Positions 14,845-21,933 of a stretch of 24,085 nt of DNA are shown one piece after another. The notes beneath the pieces were generated by a model. That model saw only the letters and a program-made list of their open reading frames with translations. It was not told where the DNA came from and made no database searches. Source of the DNA: DAOUAJ01 sp034433615 (lineage in GTDB: Bacteria; Chloroflexota; Anaerolineae; DUEN01); NCBI GenBank assembly GCA_034433615.1, contig DAOUAJ010000257.1, positions 1 to 24,085 of the forward strand. The letters run 5' to 3'. How positions within the stretch are numbered: the stretch's first letter is position 1; the number at the start of each line of letters is the position of its first letter. A program made the position numbers and the translations under genes.

Positions 14845-17082
14845 ATGGCGCTGCCCACACAGATAACTGTGATTGAGATCGGTGCGGAGCAAGATCATCG
14901 CGTGCCTTATGCTCGCTCCATCGAGCCGGAGGCTACCACACCCCAGGCCCAGGCTCGAGGCAACCTCTACATTTTTCTAAATCTGAGTGGTGCGGGAGCA
15001 GGTCGGGCGCGCTTATCGCGCCAAGTGCTGAACACGATCCAGGCGGTTTACTACGAGCAGATTGCCGGCTCTATCACCAGCAGCCTGACCCAGGCCTTCC
15101 TGACGGCCCACAGCGTCGTGCGGCGGGCCAACGCGATCACCCCCCAGGCTGTGTGGCAGGGAAGCGCAGCATGTCTGATCGTGCGCGGCCGTGACCTGTT
15201 CATCGGGCACGCCGGGCCAGCCCTCTCCTTCATTGCCCACCCTGACGTAGTTGACCTGTTTCCCGCTGAAGCTGGTGAGATCAACACCTACTTAGGCGAC
15301 GATGAGCCGCCCGATGCCGATTTCTACCAGACCCAATTGCGTGGTGATACAAGAGTGATCCTGGCCGGAGCAGAATGGCTGGAGCATACCCCTGCGAAGG
15401 CACTAGCGGCCGTAGCGGCGGCACCTGAGTTAACCGAGGGTGTGGCGTACCTGCGAGAAATAGCGGAGGAGACAGGTCTGACGGCTCTGGTGGTGGCCAT
15501 CAAGACCGAACCCGAAGTGCGACCTCGGATTCCAGAGGGCGAGGCGCAACCGGTGGAGAGCCGATCTGTACCCTTGCCGCCTGTTTCACCTGCGATGTCA
15601 GCCCCAGCACCCACGCCTGGCGTAAGAACAAGAGAACCCTCGCCCCTCCCGGCCAGAGAAGAGGTCACGCCAGTGACACCAACACCGCACCGCCTGGCCA
15701 CCAGAGTCCCACGTTCGCTGCAGCAGCCCCCACCCTCTCCGCAGCGCGTAACGGAAAAGACAGCAGTAACAGAACCGGTAACAGAAACTGCACGGCCGTC
15801 CCGACGGGAAGGCCGATCTCTAATTTCCTTCTTCCATGAGGCGCGCAGGCTCCAACAGGCCGCCACACCAACGGTACAACCTCAGCCAAGTCGCTCTCGC
15901 TGGCCATTGGTACTGGCGCTGCTCATCCCATTATTAACCGCGTTACTGGTAGGAGCAGTCTCCTGGCAACGAAGCGCTGGCCGCGTGCAGCAGTACCGCG
16001 CGTTGATAGAGAAAGCGCAAGCTCAGATCCTGATTGCGGCCGCTTCCAACGACCCCGCCACCGCTCGAGAGATGTTTAACCAGGCTTATTCGATCCTGGA
16101 CGAGGCGGAGTTGATGCGGCCTGGTGCTCCGGAGGTCCGGCAATTGCGCCTGCGCATTCAGGAGCAATTGGAACGTACCGAGCAGATCCAATCGTTGTAC
16201 CTGTTTTTCGCCCTCAAAGAATTTGGGGAAGGCGGACGCGATCCAGGACGTGTGGTCGCGAACGGAGATAATGTGTTTGTGCTGGATCGCGGCCTCGATC
16301 AGGTGGATCACTATCGGCTGGGTGAACTGGGAGACACGATCGCCGAGGAAAACCCGGAGCCGCTCCTGCGCAAAGGGCAGGTCCTGCGTGGCAAGACCGT
16401 GGGGGAAATGGTTGACATGGTATGGGTACCCGCAGGGGATGGGCGCAAAGCCAGCGCCCTCCTGGTGCTGGATGCTGATGGCAATCTCTGGCAGTGGATG
16501 GAAAACCTGGGGCTCACCTCCATTGCGATAGCGGCAGCGAACACCTGGCGTTACCCGCAAAAAGTGAGCACTTACTTTGGCCGCCTATACCTCATGGACA
16601 CGCAGGCCAATGCCCTGCTGCGCTATTCACCGACCGAGGACGGTTATTCGACCCCACCCGAGCTATATTTCGCTCCGGAGATCGCTGGAAACGTGGATCT
16701 GGGCGGTGCGATGGACATGGCTATTGACGGTAACGTCTGGATCCTGTTCGCTGATGGCCGGATCTTGAAGTTTTTCCAGGGCAAAGCGCAGCCCTTTGAA
16801 CTCTCCGGCTTCCCCGGCCGATTGCTGGCACCAGTAGCTTTAGTGTCTGGCCTCAATGAGGGTACACCTACTGATCGGCTGTATATCGGTGATGCCGGCG
16901 GCGGCCGCATCGCTGAATTCGACAAGGGCGGGCGCTTCATTCGCCAGATGCGCCCGTCAGATCCGAAAATGCTGCAAGACATGCGCAGCCTGTTTGTGGA
17001 CGAGGCAGAGAAAGCTTTCTACATCCTGACCGGCAAGGGGCTCTACAAAGCGCAGATCCCTCCTGAACAAGGTCCGCAATAG
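14845..17082 (+). CDS. Pseudo-PP2C domain / membrane anchor / beta-propeller protein
   Basis: This is a 745-residue protein of three parts. Residues about 1-220 follow the PP2C/SpoIIE fold order (LTQAFLTAHSVVRRANA helix, GSAACLIVRGRDLFIGHAGP strands, then RGDTRVILAGAEWLEH and ALVVAIK), but the metal-binding acidic motifs are missing: the usual DGMGG is NLSGAGAG (46-53) and the usual GDSR is GHAGPA (121-126), so catalysis is unlikely. A Pro/Thr-rich segment (225-350), one membrane helix (353-374) and a helical stretch (380-450) follow. Residues about 450-745 look like a beta-propeller with repeated NVFVLDRGLDQV and RLYIGDAGGGRIAEFDKGG blades. GAGGG lies 8 nt before the start. It sits between sbcD and an LCP gene. 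The function is unknown; a membrane signalling scaffold with an extracytoplasmic sensor is my guess. Confidence 0.75.
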   Translation: MALPTQITVIEIGAEQDHRVPYARSIEPEATTPQAQARGNLYIFLNLSGAGAGRARLSRQVLNTIQAVYYEQIAGSITSSLTQAFLTAHSVVRRANAITPQAVWQGSAACLIVRGRDLFIGHAGPALSFIAHPDVVDLFPAEAGEINTYLGDDEPPDADFYQTQLRGDTRVILAGAEWLEHTPAKALAAVAAAPELTEGVAYLREIAEETGLTALVVAIKTEPEVRPRIPEGEAQPVESRSVPLPPVSPAMSAPAPTPGVRTREPSPLPAREEVTPVTPTPHRLATRVPRSLQQPPPSPQRVTEKTAVTEPVTETARPSRREGRSLISFFHEARRLQQAATPTVQPQPSRSRWPLVLALLIPLLTALLVGAVSWQRSAGRVQQYRALIEKAQAQILIAAASNDPATAREMFNQAYSILDEAELMRPGAPEVRQLRLRIQEQLERTEQIQSLYLFFALKEFGEGGRDPGRVVANGDNVFVLDRGLDQVDHYRLGELGDTIAEENPEPLLRKGQVLRGKTVGEMVDMVWVPAGDGRKASALLVLDADGNLWQWMENLGLTSIAIAAANTWRYPQKVSTYFGRLYLMDTQANALLRYSPTEDGYSTPPELYFAPEIAGNVDLGGAMDMAIDGNVWILFADGRILKFFQGKAQPFELSGFPGRLLAPVALVSGLNEGTPTDRLYIGDAGGGRIAEFDKGGRFIRQMRPSDPKMLQDMRSLFVDEAEKAFYILTGKGLYKAQIPPEQGPQ

Positions 17083-17101
17083 AGAACCTTTTTTCACCGC
17101 G

Positions 17102-17131
17102 TTGGTCTGCCTCGCGCCCCTGTGATATAAT
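17102..17131 (+). promoter_or_regulatory. Extended -10 promoter of the LCP gene, leaderless
   Basis: TGATATAAT (17123-17131) is a perfect extended -10, with TTGGTC (17102-17107) 18 nt upstream of the hexamer. The ATG at 17139 lies 7 nt after the -10, so transcription should start at or next to the start codon. No Shine-Dalgarno is present. Confidence 0.7.
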
Positions 17132-17138
17132 TTAATGT

Positions 17139-18623
17139 ATGGTGAAAATGCAGCACCCCCAAGACACGGCTCCTCAGCCAGGCTCACCCGAAGAGCGCCC
17201 TGCCTCCATCTGGCCAGGGTTCCTGCTCGGTTTTCTGCTCGTCTCCTTCTTGCTTACCTTTGTCTACTCAGGCTATCTGCTCTATCGCTGGGCGCGCGCA
17301 GCCGTGAGCAAGGCACCGGAATCGCCTCTCCTCAACGTCACCGCTCTGGCCGCACAGATGCCCACCGCCACTGTTGAACCTGTGCTCACGCCACCGTCCG
17401 TCATGCCCGCCACTCCCGTACCCAACACCTGGGACCCATGGCGCAAAGAGAGGGTCAACATCTTGCTACTGGGCATAGATCAGCGCCCCAGCGAGAAAGG
17501 GCCAGCGCGTACCGATACCATGATCGTTCTCTCGCTGGACCCGGCAACGGGACAGGCGAGTATGCTGTCCATCCCGCGCGACCTGTGGGTGCGCATCCCG
17601 ACATACGATATCTTCGGCAAGATCAATACCACCCACGTGATCGGGGAGCAGCGCGGTTACCCAGGCGGTGGCCCTGCACTGGCCAAGCAAACGGTCAGCG
17701 AACTGATCGGATACCCCATTCACTACTACGTGAAGATCAACTTCGACGGCTTTCGCCGTGTGATTGATCTGATCGGTGGCATAGACATTTACGTGCCACA
17801 GGATATTAACGATCCGACCTTTCCTGACGATAACTTCGGCTACGACCCGCTCTTCATTCCGGCCGGTCAACATCACATGGATGGGGAACTGGCACTGAAA
17901 TACGCGCGCACCCGTCATGTAGACGATGATTACGGCCGGGCACACCGTCAACAACAGGTCATTCTGGCCATCAAAGAGCAGGTGATGCGCACTGACCTGA
18001 TCCCATCCCTGATCATGCGCCTGCCTCAACTGACCCGGGCCTTTGCGGGCAGTGTGGAGACCGACATCCCTCTGGATAAAGCCGTGGCACTGGTCAACCT
18101 GGCGCGTCACCTCGATCTGGAAAACGTGAAGCAGGCAGTCATTGATCGCAGCCTGGGAGAGGAGCGGAACGACCCTAATCTCGGCTATATCTTGATCCCG
18201 AACCGGGAGGCGATCCGTCCTCTGATGGATGAGTTATTCGGGAGCGTACCGTCCACCACGGTGATCAAAGCATCCGAACCACCGATAGGGTCTATCAGCG
18301 TTCAGCAGGCGGACCAACTTACGGCAGAACGAGCTGACATCGCTGTGTTGGACGGAGCCAATCGCCCGGAGATGGCCACGTATGTGGCCGGCTGGCTGAA
18401 GACGCAAGGATTCCAGGTGACCGAAGTCGGCGAGGCAGAACGCATGACTTACCCGCGCACTGTGGTGCGCATTTTTGTCCCCAAGCCGTACACTGTCTCT
18501 CGGCTCCAGGCGCTGCTGGGCCAGGTGGAGATCCAGGATCTGAGTGGCACAGTAGCAGCACCGCCTCGAGATATTGAAGTCGTACTGGGGGAGGATTTCG
18601 ACCCGACGGCCAGTGCCCCTTGA
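17139..18623 (+). CDS. LytR-CpsA-Psr (LCP) family cell-wall ligase with LytR_C domain
   Basis: This is a 494-residue membrane protein. A cytoplasmic N-terminus leads to one membrane helix (about 24-50) and a Thr/Pro linker (75-98). The LCP domain (about 104-290) shows LLGIDQR (110-116), RTDTM (124-128), SIPRDLWV (144-151), KINTTH (161-166) and YARTRH..DDYGRAHRQQQ (255-273), which hold the Arg and Asp residues binding the polyprenyl-phosphate substrate and metal. A LytR_C domain (about 385-480) completes it. LCP enzymes attach undecaprenyl-linked glycopolymers to peptidoglycan outside the membrane. ATG 17139 is chosen from the promoter position; an ATG at 17148 is the alternative. It fits the cell-envelope theme of the 1-5835 genes, though it is transcribed separately. 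Confidence 0.93.
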   Translation: MVKMQHPQDTAPQPGSPEERPASIWPGFLLGFLLVSFLLTFVYSGYLLYRWARAAVSKAPESPLLNVTALAAQMPTATVEPVLTPPSVMPATPVPNTWDPWRKERVNILLLGIDQRPSEKGPARTDTMIVLSLDPATGQASMLSIPRDLWVRIPTYDIFGKINTTHVIGEQRGYPGGGPALAKQTVSELIGYPIHYYVKINFDGFRRVIDLIGGIDIYVPQDINDPTFPDDNFGYDPLFIPAGQHHMDGELALKYARTRHVDDDYGRAHRQQQVILAIKEQVMRTDLIPSLIMRLPQLTRAFAGSVETDIPLDKAVALVNLARHLDLENVKQAVIDRSLGEERNDPNLGYILIPNREAIRPLMDELFGSVPSTTVIKASEPPIGSISVQQADQLTAERADIAVLDGANRPEMATYVAGWLKTQGFQVTEVGEAERMTYPRTVVRIFVPKPYTVSRLQALLGQVEIQDLSGTVAAPPRDIEVVLGEDFDPTASAP

Positions 18624-18653
18624 CAGGCTGTAGATATCACACTGTACGGCCTG
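18624..18653. terminator. Hairpin between convergent LCP and yigZ genes
   Basis: CAGGCTGTA (18624-18632) pairs with TACGGCCTG (18645-18653), 9 bp including one G-T wobble, with a 12-nt loop, starting directly after the LCP stop. There is only a pyrimidine-rich tail and no true T-run, so terminator function is tentative. Confidence 0.4.
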
Positions 18654-18666
18654 AGCTATCTTCCCC

Positions 18667-19293
18667 TTACGTTTCACGCTTCACCCTGCAAGTCGCCTGC
18701 CCGTGGGTCATTTTTGCCACATGCAGGGCCAATCGTTCCGCGTGCTCAACAGGCAACCGTACCTCCAGCACAACGGCCTCGGTGAAGCGCTGGCTCGTGA
18801 TCTCCGCTTCGTAATCGGGCAGAATGCGTCGCACCGGGGTGAAGAACGGATAGGGCAACTCCATCAGGACGGTCGTACGCTCGACCTTCTCGGTCAACGG
18901 CAGCACAGCCAGGGCCGCCTTAACCCCACCAGCGTAGGCACGCACCAGCCCCCCTGTGCCCAACTTGATGCCGCCGAAGTAGCGGGTGACCACCACTACG
19001 ATGTCGCCCACGCCACTACCTTGCAGGATAGCCAGCATCGGCCGTCCTGCAGTGCCAGCGGGTTCACCATCATCGCTCATGCCGACGTGGGCACTACTGC
19101 CGGGAGGTCCCACCAGATAGGCCCAACAGTTGTGGGTGGCATCGGCAAACTCGGTACGTATCTCCTGGATGAACGCCTGCGCAGCCTTGACAGTGGACGC
19201 ACGGTCGGCAGTGATGATGAAGCGGGAGCGGTTGACCACCTCCTCAACCCGGGTGCGGGCAGCGGGCACAGGATAACGAGTGGAGGTCCCCAT
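18667..19293 (-). CDS. yigZ: YigZ/IMPACT family protein
   Basis: This 208-residue protein matches the two-domain YigZ family. The N-terminal IMPACT domain shows SRFI (about 24-27), THNCWAY, SDDGEPAGTAGRPML and VVVVTRYFGGIKLGTGGLVRAY, the family's strongest signature. The C-terminal part (about 135-205) is the ferredoxin-like DUF1949 domain. The eukaryotic relative IMPACT regulates the Gcn2 kinase; the bacterial role is not settled, with RNA or ribosome association proposed. It starts within TAATG, sharing one base with the guaB stop codon and lacking its own Shine-Dalgarno, so its translation probably depends on ribosomes finishing guaB. That matters, because guaB carries an in-frame stop further upstream. 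Confidence 0.93.
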   Translation of the reverse strand: MGTSTRYPVPAARTRVEEVVNRSRFIITADRASTVKAAQAFIQEIRTEFADATHNCWAYLVGPPGSSAHVGMSDDGEPAGTAGRPMLAILQGSGVGDIVVVVTRYFGGIKLGTGGLVRAYAGGVKAALAVLPLTEKVERTTVLMELPYPFFTPVRRILPDYEAEITSQRFTEAVVLEVRLPVEHAERLALHVAKMTHGQATCRVKRET

Positions 19294-20522
19294 TAGCGCA
19301 GTTCCACGTCGTGGGGACCTGACTCACGCTGGCCCGCCGGAGTCACGCGGACGAATTCGGCGTTCGCCTGCAACTCTTTGATGGTGAAGGCGCCGGCATA
19401 ACTGAGAGCGGAACGGAGGCCGCCCACCAGTTGCGCCAACATATCGCTCACTGGCCCGCGATAGGGCACGGTGGCTTCCACACCCTCCGGTACAACCTTC
19501 TCCCAGTCAATCTCCTGGCCAGTCTCGGCGTACTCACCCTCTGCGCGTTGACGGCTGAAAGCCGCCCCCAGGGAAGCCATGCCCCGCACCACCTTGTAAC
19601 GGCGGCCATTACGGATCACGACGATGCCGGGGCTCTCGGTAGTCCCGGCCAGGAGGCTACCCACCATCACTGCGGACGCCCCGGCCGCCAGCGCCTTAGC
19701 CAGGTCGCCCGAGTTGCGGATGCCACCATCGGCGATGATGGGAACACCCGAACGGTGAGCGACCTCGGCACACTCCAGGATGGCGGACAATTGAGGAACC
19801 CCAAACCCCGTGACGAGGCGGGTGATACAGATAGAGCCTGGCCCCACCCCTACTTTAACGGCGTTCACACCCTCGGCGATGAGATCGCGTACCCCCTGGG
19901 CGGTAGCGACGTTTCCGGCGACAAGCTCCACGTCGCCGAACGTGCGTCGGATCTCACGGATGGCACGGATAGCGTTATCCGAGTGCCCATGAGCAATGTC
20001 AATCACCAACAGATCGGCGCCGGCCTCCAACAGCAATCGGGCGCGCTCCAGGAAACCAGGACGCACGCCAATGGCCGCGCCCACCCGCAGCCGGCCCTTG
20101 CTATCGCGCGTGGCCAGAGGGTATTTTTCTCGCTTGACAATATCTTTGCTGGTGATCAGACCGTGGACCGTTCCATCATGGTTAACCAGCGGGAGCTTCT
20201 CAATGCGATGCCGCCACAGAATACGCTTGGCTTCATCAATGGTAGTGCCTACAGGGGCGGTGACCAGATGCTCTCTGTCTGTCATGGCCGCCGTCACCGG
20301 TTGGTCCAGGTTTTCAACGAAGAGAAGATCACGCGTCGTTAGAATACCCACCAGATTCCGGTTCTCATCCACGATGAGAATGCCACCGATGTCTTCACGG
20401 ATCATGAGCTGCTGGGCCTGACGCAGCGTAGCTGTCGGAGGCAACATCAGGGGCTGCTCCACCACGTAACTCTCGCCGCGCTTGACCCGGGCGACCTCGG
20501 CCGCCTGGCGTTGGGGCGACAT
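19293..20522 (-). CDS. guaB: IMP dehydrogenase, main part of a guaB interrupted by an in-frame stop
   Basis: These 409 codons run from the first Met after an in-frame TAA and carry most of guaB. The two CBS domains (about 21-130) read YVVEQPLMLPPTATLRQAQQ and AMTDREHLVTAPVGTTIDEA. The barrel then has VIDIAHGHSDN, GNVATAQG, GVGPGSICITR (catalytic Cys232), IIADGGIRNSGD and VVPEGVEATVPYRG. IMP dehydrogenase oxidises IMP to XMP, the committed step of GMP synthesis. Together with the 62 codons at 20552-20738 and nine codons between, the total is 482 codons in one frame, a normal guaB. Starting at 20522 would delete the first barrel strands, and no Shine-Dalgarno is properly spaced, so this fragment alone is unlikely to be active. 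The flap region reads RAEGEYAETG rather than the common Arg-Tyr-containing form. Confidence 0.88.
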   Translation of the reverse strand: MSPQRQAAEVARVKRGESYVVEQPLMLPPTATLRQAQQLMIREDIGGILIVDENRNLVGILTTRDLLFVENLDQPVTAAMTDREHLVTAPVGTTIDEAKRILWRHRIEKLPLVNHDGTVHGLITSKDIVKREKYPLATRDSKGRLRVGAAIGVRPGFLERARLLLEAGADLLVIDIAHGHSDNAIRAIREIRRTFGDVELVAGNVATAQGVRDLIAEGVNAVKVGVGPGSICITRLVTGFGVPQLSAILECAEVAHRSGVPIIADGGIRNSGDLAKALAAGASAVMVGSLLAGTTESPGIVVIRNGRRYKVVRGMASLGAAFSRQRAEGEYAETGQEIDWEKVVPEGVEATVPYRGPVSDMLAQLVGGLRSALSYAGAFTIKELQANAEFVRVTPAGQRESGPHDVELR

Positions 20523-20549
20523 AAAACGGTGGATGATGCCAATTCCCCC

Positions 20550-20738
20550 TTAACGCGCCATCGCAATCGCCATCGCCGATTCGGTGACGGTGTCCATATT
20601 GGCGCTGATGATAGGGATGTTGAGGGAGATGTGCTGGGTCAACTGAGTAGCTGTACTGACATCCCGCCGTGAAACCACCGCTGACCGTTTGGGAACTAAC
20701 AACACATCATCGAATGTCAAACCTTCTCTCATATCCAT
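20550..20738 (-). CDS. guaB: IMP dehydrogenase N-terminal fragment, ended by in-frame TAA
   Basis: These 62 codons are the authentic N-terminus of IMP dehydrogenase: EGLTFDDVLLVPKRSAV (5-21), LNIPIISANMDTVTES (39-54) and AMAIAMAR, all signature guaB sequence. The next codon is TAA (20550-20552), after which the same frame continues GGIGIIHRF and MSPQRQ, exactly the expected guaB sequence. Family members usually have Gln, Glu or Leu at this place (as in MARQGG), and CAA, GAA or TTA is each one substitution from TAA. So this is a nonsense mutation, a sequencing or assembly error, or a readthrough site; no frameshift is involved. GGAG lies 8 nt before the start. The whole gene should be viewed as 19293-20738. 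Confidence 0.87.
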   Translation of the reverse strand: MDMREGLTFDDVLLVPKRSAVVSRRDVSTATQLTQHISLNIPIISANMDTVTESAMAIAMAR

Positions 20739-20762
20739 CTGCCTTCTCCACCAAAGACCAAC

Positions 20763-20792
20763 AACGTGATCAGAGTCTCAGGACATCACGTT
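20763..20792. promoter_or_regulatory. Inverted repeat in the guaB upstream region
   Basis: AACGTGAT (20763-20770) and ATCACGTT (20785-20792) are perfect inverted copies separated by 14 nt, 25-54 nt upstream of the guaB start. They may form an operator for a dimeric repressor or a leader hairpin. No known guanine riboswitch pattern is seen. Confidence 0.4.
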
Positions 20793-20828
20793 TTGCTCCC
20801 AAGCCCGTCCTTCGTAGCTCATTGCAAA

Positions 20829-20909
20829 CATTAGTGTCAACTTAAGGCTCAAAGGCCCGTCCCCGGGCCGCCCCGAGGACGGGGCTCAGAGCTTAAGTTG
20901 ACACAGATG
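20829..20909. mobile_element. 81-bp fold-back MITE-like element with 11-bp target duplication
   Basis: The ends are inverted repeats: CATTAGTGTCAACTTAAG on the left, and on the right, read in reverse complement, CATCTGTGTCAACTTAAG (16 of 18 identical). Pairing continues inward (CCCGTCC 20856-20862 with GGACGGG 20877-20883), so the whole element folds into a hairpin with a GC-rich loop of about 14 nt. It is bounded by the direct repeat CTCATTGCAAA at 20818-20828 and 20910-20920, as expected for a target-site duplication. It contains no open frame. Each end carries an outward TTGACA. It could also serve as a bidirectional terminator. No parent transposase is in the window. Confidence 0.65.
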
Positions 20910-20910
20910 C

Positions 20911-21189
20911 TCATTGCAAATCCCCTATCACACGCAATACCCCTACGATGCGGCCATCCGGTGTCACTGATTCGTGCTGCATGATGACCCTGGCCTGGCG
21001 TCCATCCTCCAGGCGCAATTGCAGTGGCGCATCTTTGTGCAGCTCTAACCCCTTCGCGGGGCGCTCTCGATAGGTGTACAAGATGCGGATGCTGTGATGA
21101 GGGTCTCCCGGCCGGCGATATTCCGAGACCTGGCAATCTAGCACCGCGGCTAACCTGGTACTCCTGGAGAGGAACAACTCGCCCTTCAT
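20911..21189 (-). CDS. Small hypothetical protein, 92 residues
   Basis: I do not recognise this protein. It is 92 residues long, without membrane segment, signal peptide or cysteine cluster (a single Cys19). The pattern of short strands (RLAAVLDCQVSEYR, SIRILYTYRER, PLQLRLEDGRQARVIMQHES, GRIVGVLRVIGDLQ) suggests a small beta-barrel or PilZ-like fold; this is only a guess. It is likely to be real: AAGGAG lies 6 nt before the ATG, and a promoter with extended -10 lies 46 nt upstream of the start. The stop codon is the first base group of the right copy of the 11-bp duplication flanking the fold-back element, so insertion took place just at its 3' end without damaging it. Confidence 0.7.
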   Translation of the reverse strand: MKGELFLSRSTRLAAVLDCQVSEYRRPGDPHHSIRILYTYRERPAKGLELHKDAPLQLRLEDGRQARVIMQHESVTPDGRIVGVLRVIGDLQ

Positions 21190-21234
21190 TGCAAGCTCCT
21201 TGTCATCATGGTCGAATGAATCTACGCGCCCGCG

Positions 21235-21263
21235 ATTGTACCAGAGCCCGCCGCGCGTGGCAA
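21235..21263 (-). promoter_or_regulatory. Promoter of the 92-residue protein gene
   Basis: On the minus strand TTGCCA (21258-21263), 17 nt, then TACAAT (21235-21240) with TGG directly before it (extended -10). This is one of the best promoters in the window and drives the small hypothetical gene, possibly reading on to guaB unless stopped by the fold-back hairpin. Confidence 0.7.
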
Positions 21264-21363
21264 ACGGACGTTCTTGGAATGGTGTAGATGGTTTTTGGTC
21301 TCCTCATGAACGGCTGTCCCGACTTTGTTGCCTGCTGCGTGTTCTGTGATGTGGGGCGTGTTG

Positions 21364-21372
21364 TGTTACAAT
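21364..21372 (+). promoter_or_regulatory. Extended -10 promoter of the YfcE-like gene
   Basis: TGTTACAAT is an extended -10 element; the leader to the ATG at 21410 is about 30 nt. No good -35 is visible. Divergent from the small hypothetical gene. Confidence 0.5.
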
Positions 21373-21409
21373 GAGAGAGAGGAGGCATCGCATAGAACAG
21401 GAGGACAAC

Positions 21410-21907
21410 ATGCGCATAGCAGTGGTCTCGGATATTCACGACAACGTCTGGAACCTGGAGAAAGCGCTGCGGGGGATTACCCAGGCAGGCGCCAACGTGT
21501 TGATCTGCTGTGGTGACTTCTGCGCTCCGTTTAGCCTCAAGCAGATCGCCGATGGCTTTGCGGGGCCGATTCATGTCGTCTTCGGCAACAACGACGGCGA
21601 TCCGTTGCTGCTCTCACGGGTAGCCGGTCAATACAACGGCCGGGTGACACTGCACGGTCTTTATGTCGAGTTGGAACTGGGAGGACGACAGATAGCAGCC
21701 ATCCATTACCCGGAGCTCGCACGCCGCATTGCCCAGGCTGGCGTATTCGACCTGGTACTCTACGGCCACGATCACCAGCGGCATCAGGAGTCAGTAGGGC
21801 GCACACTGCTCGCCAACCCAGGTGAGGTGATGGGGCGCTGGGGCACCCCCACCTTCGGGCTGTACGACACCGACACCGGGGAGTTTCAGCAGATAGGGAT
21901 CGCCTGA
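21410..21907 (+). CDS. YfcE/MJ0936-type metallophosphoesterase
   Basis: This 165-residue phosphoesterase has the compact YfcE/MJ0936 architecture. Metal ligands are SDIHDN (Asp8, His10), CGDF (Asp36), GNND (Asn60), IHYPE (His99) and GHDH (His120, His122). The GNND form in place of GNHD is normal in this subfamily. These enzymes hydrolyse phosphodiesters in vitro; physiological substrates are mostly unknown. Start ATG 21410 is chosen because GGAGG lies 6 nt upstream; an in-frame ATG at 21371 overlaps the -10 box and would place that Shine-Dalgarno inside the gene. It ends 26 nt from the convergent nucleoside-kinase gene. Confidence 0.9.
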   Translation: MRIAVVSDIHDNVWNLEKALRGITQAGANVLICCGDFCAPFSLKQIADGFAGPIHVVFGNNDGDPLLLSRVAGQYNGRVTLHGLYVELELGGRQIAAIHYPELARRIAQAGVFDLVLYGHDHQRHQESVGRTLLANPGEVMGRWGTPTFGLYDTDTGEFQQIGIA

Positions 21908-21933
21908 ATATCCCCAATGACAGGGGTCTCCAG

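Noticed and set aside
19431..20342. 303-codon open frame on the plus strand
   Set aside because: Lies opposite the conserved guaB coding sequence and its translation has no family features.
20523..20549. Frameshift as the cause of the guaB interruption
   Set aside because: Counting shows exactly nine sense codons between TAA and the next Met in the same frame, so a single codon change explains it.
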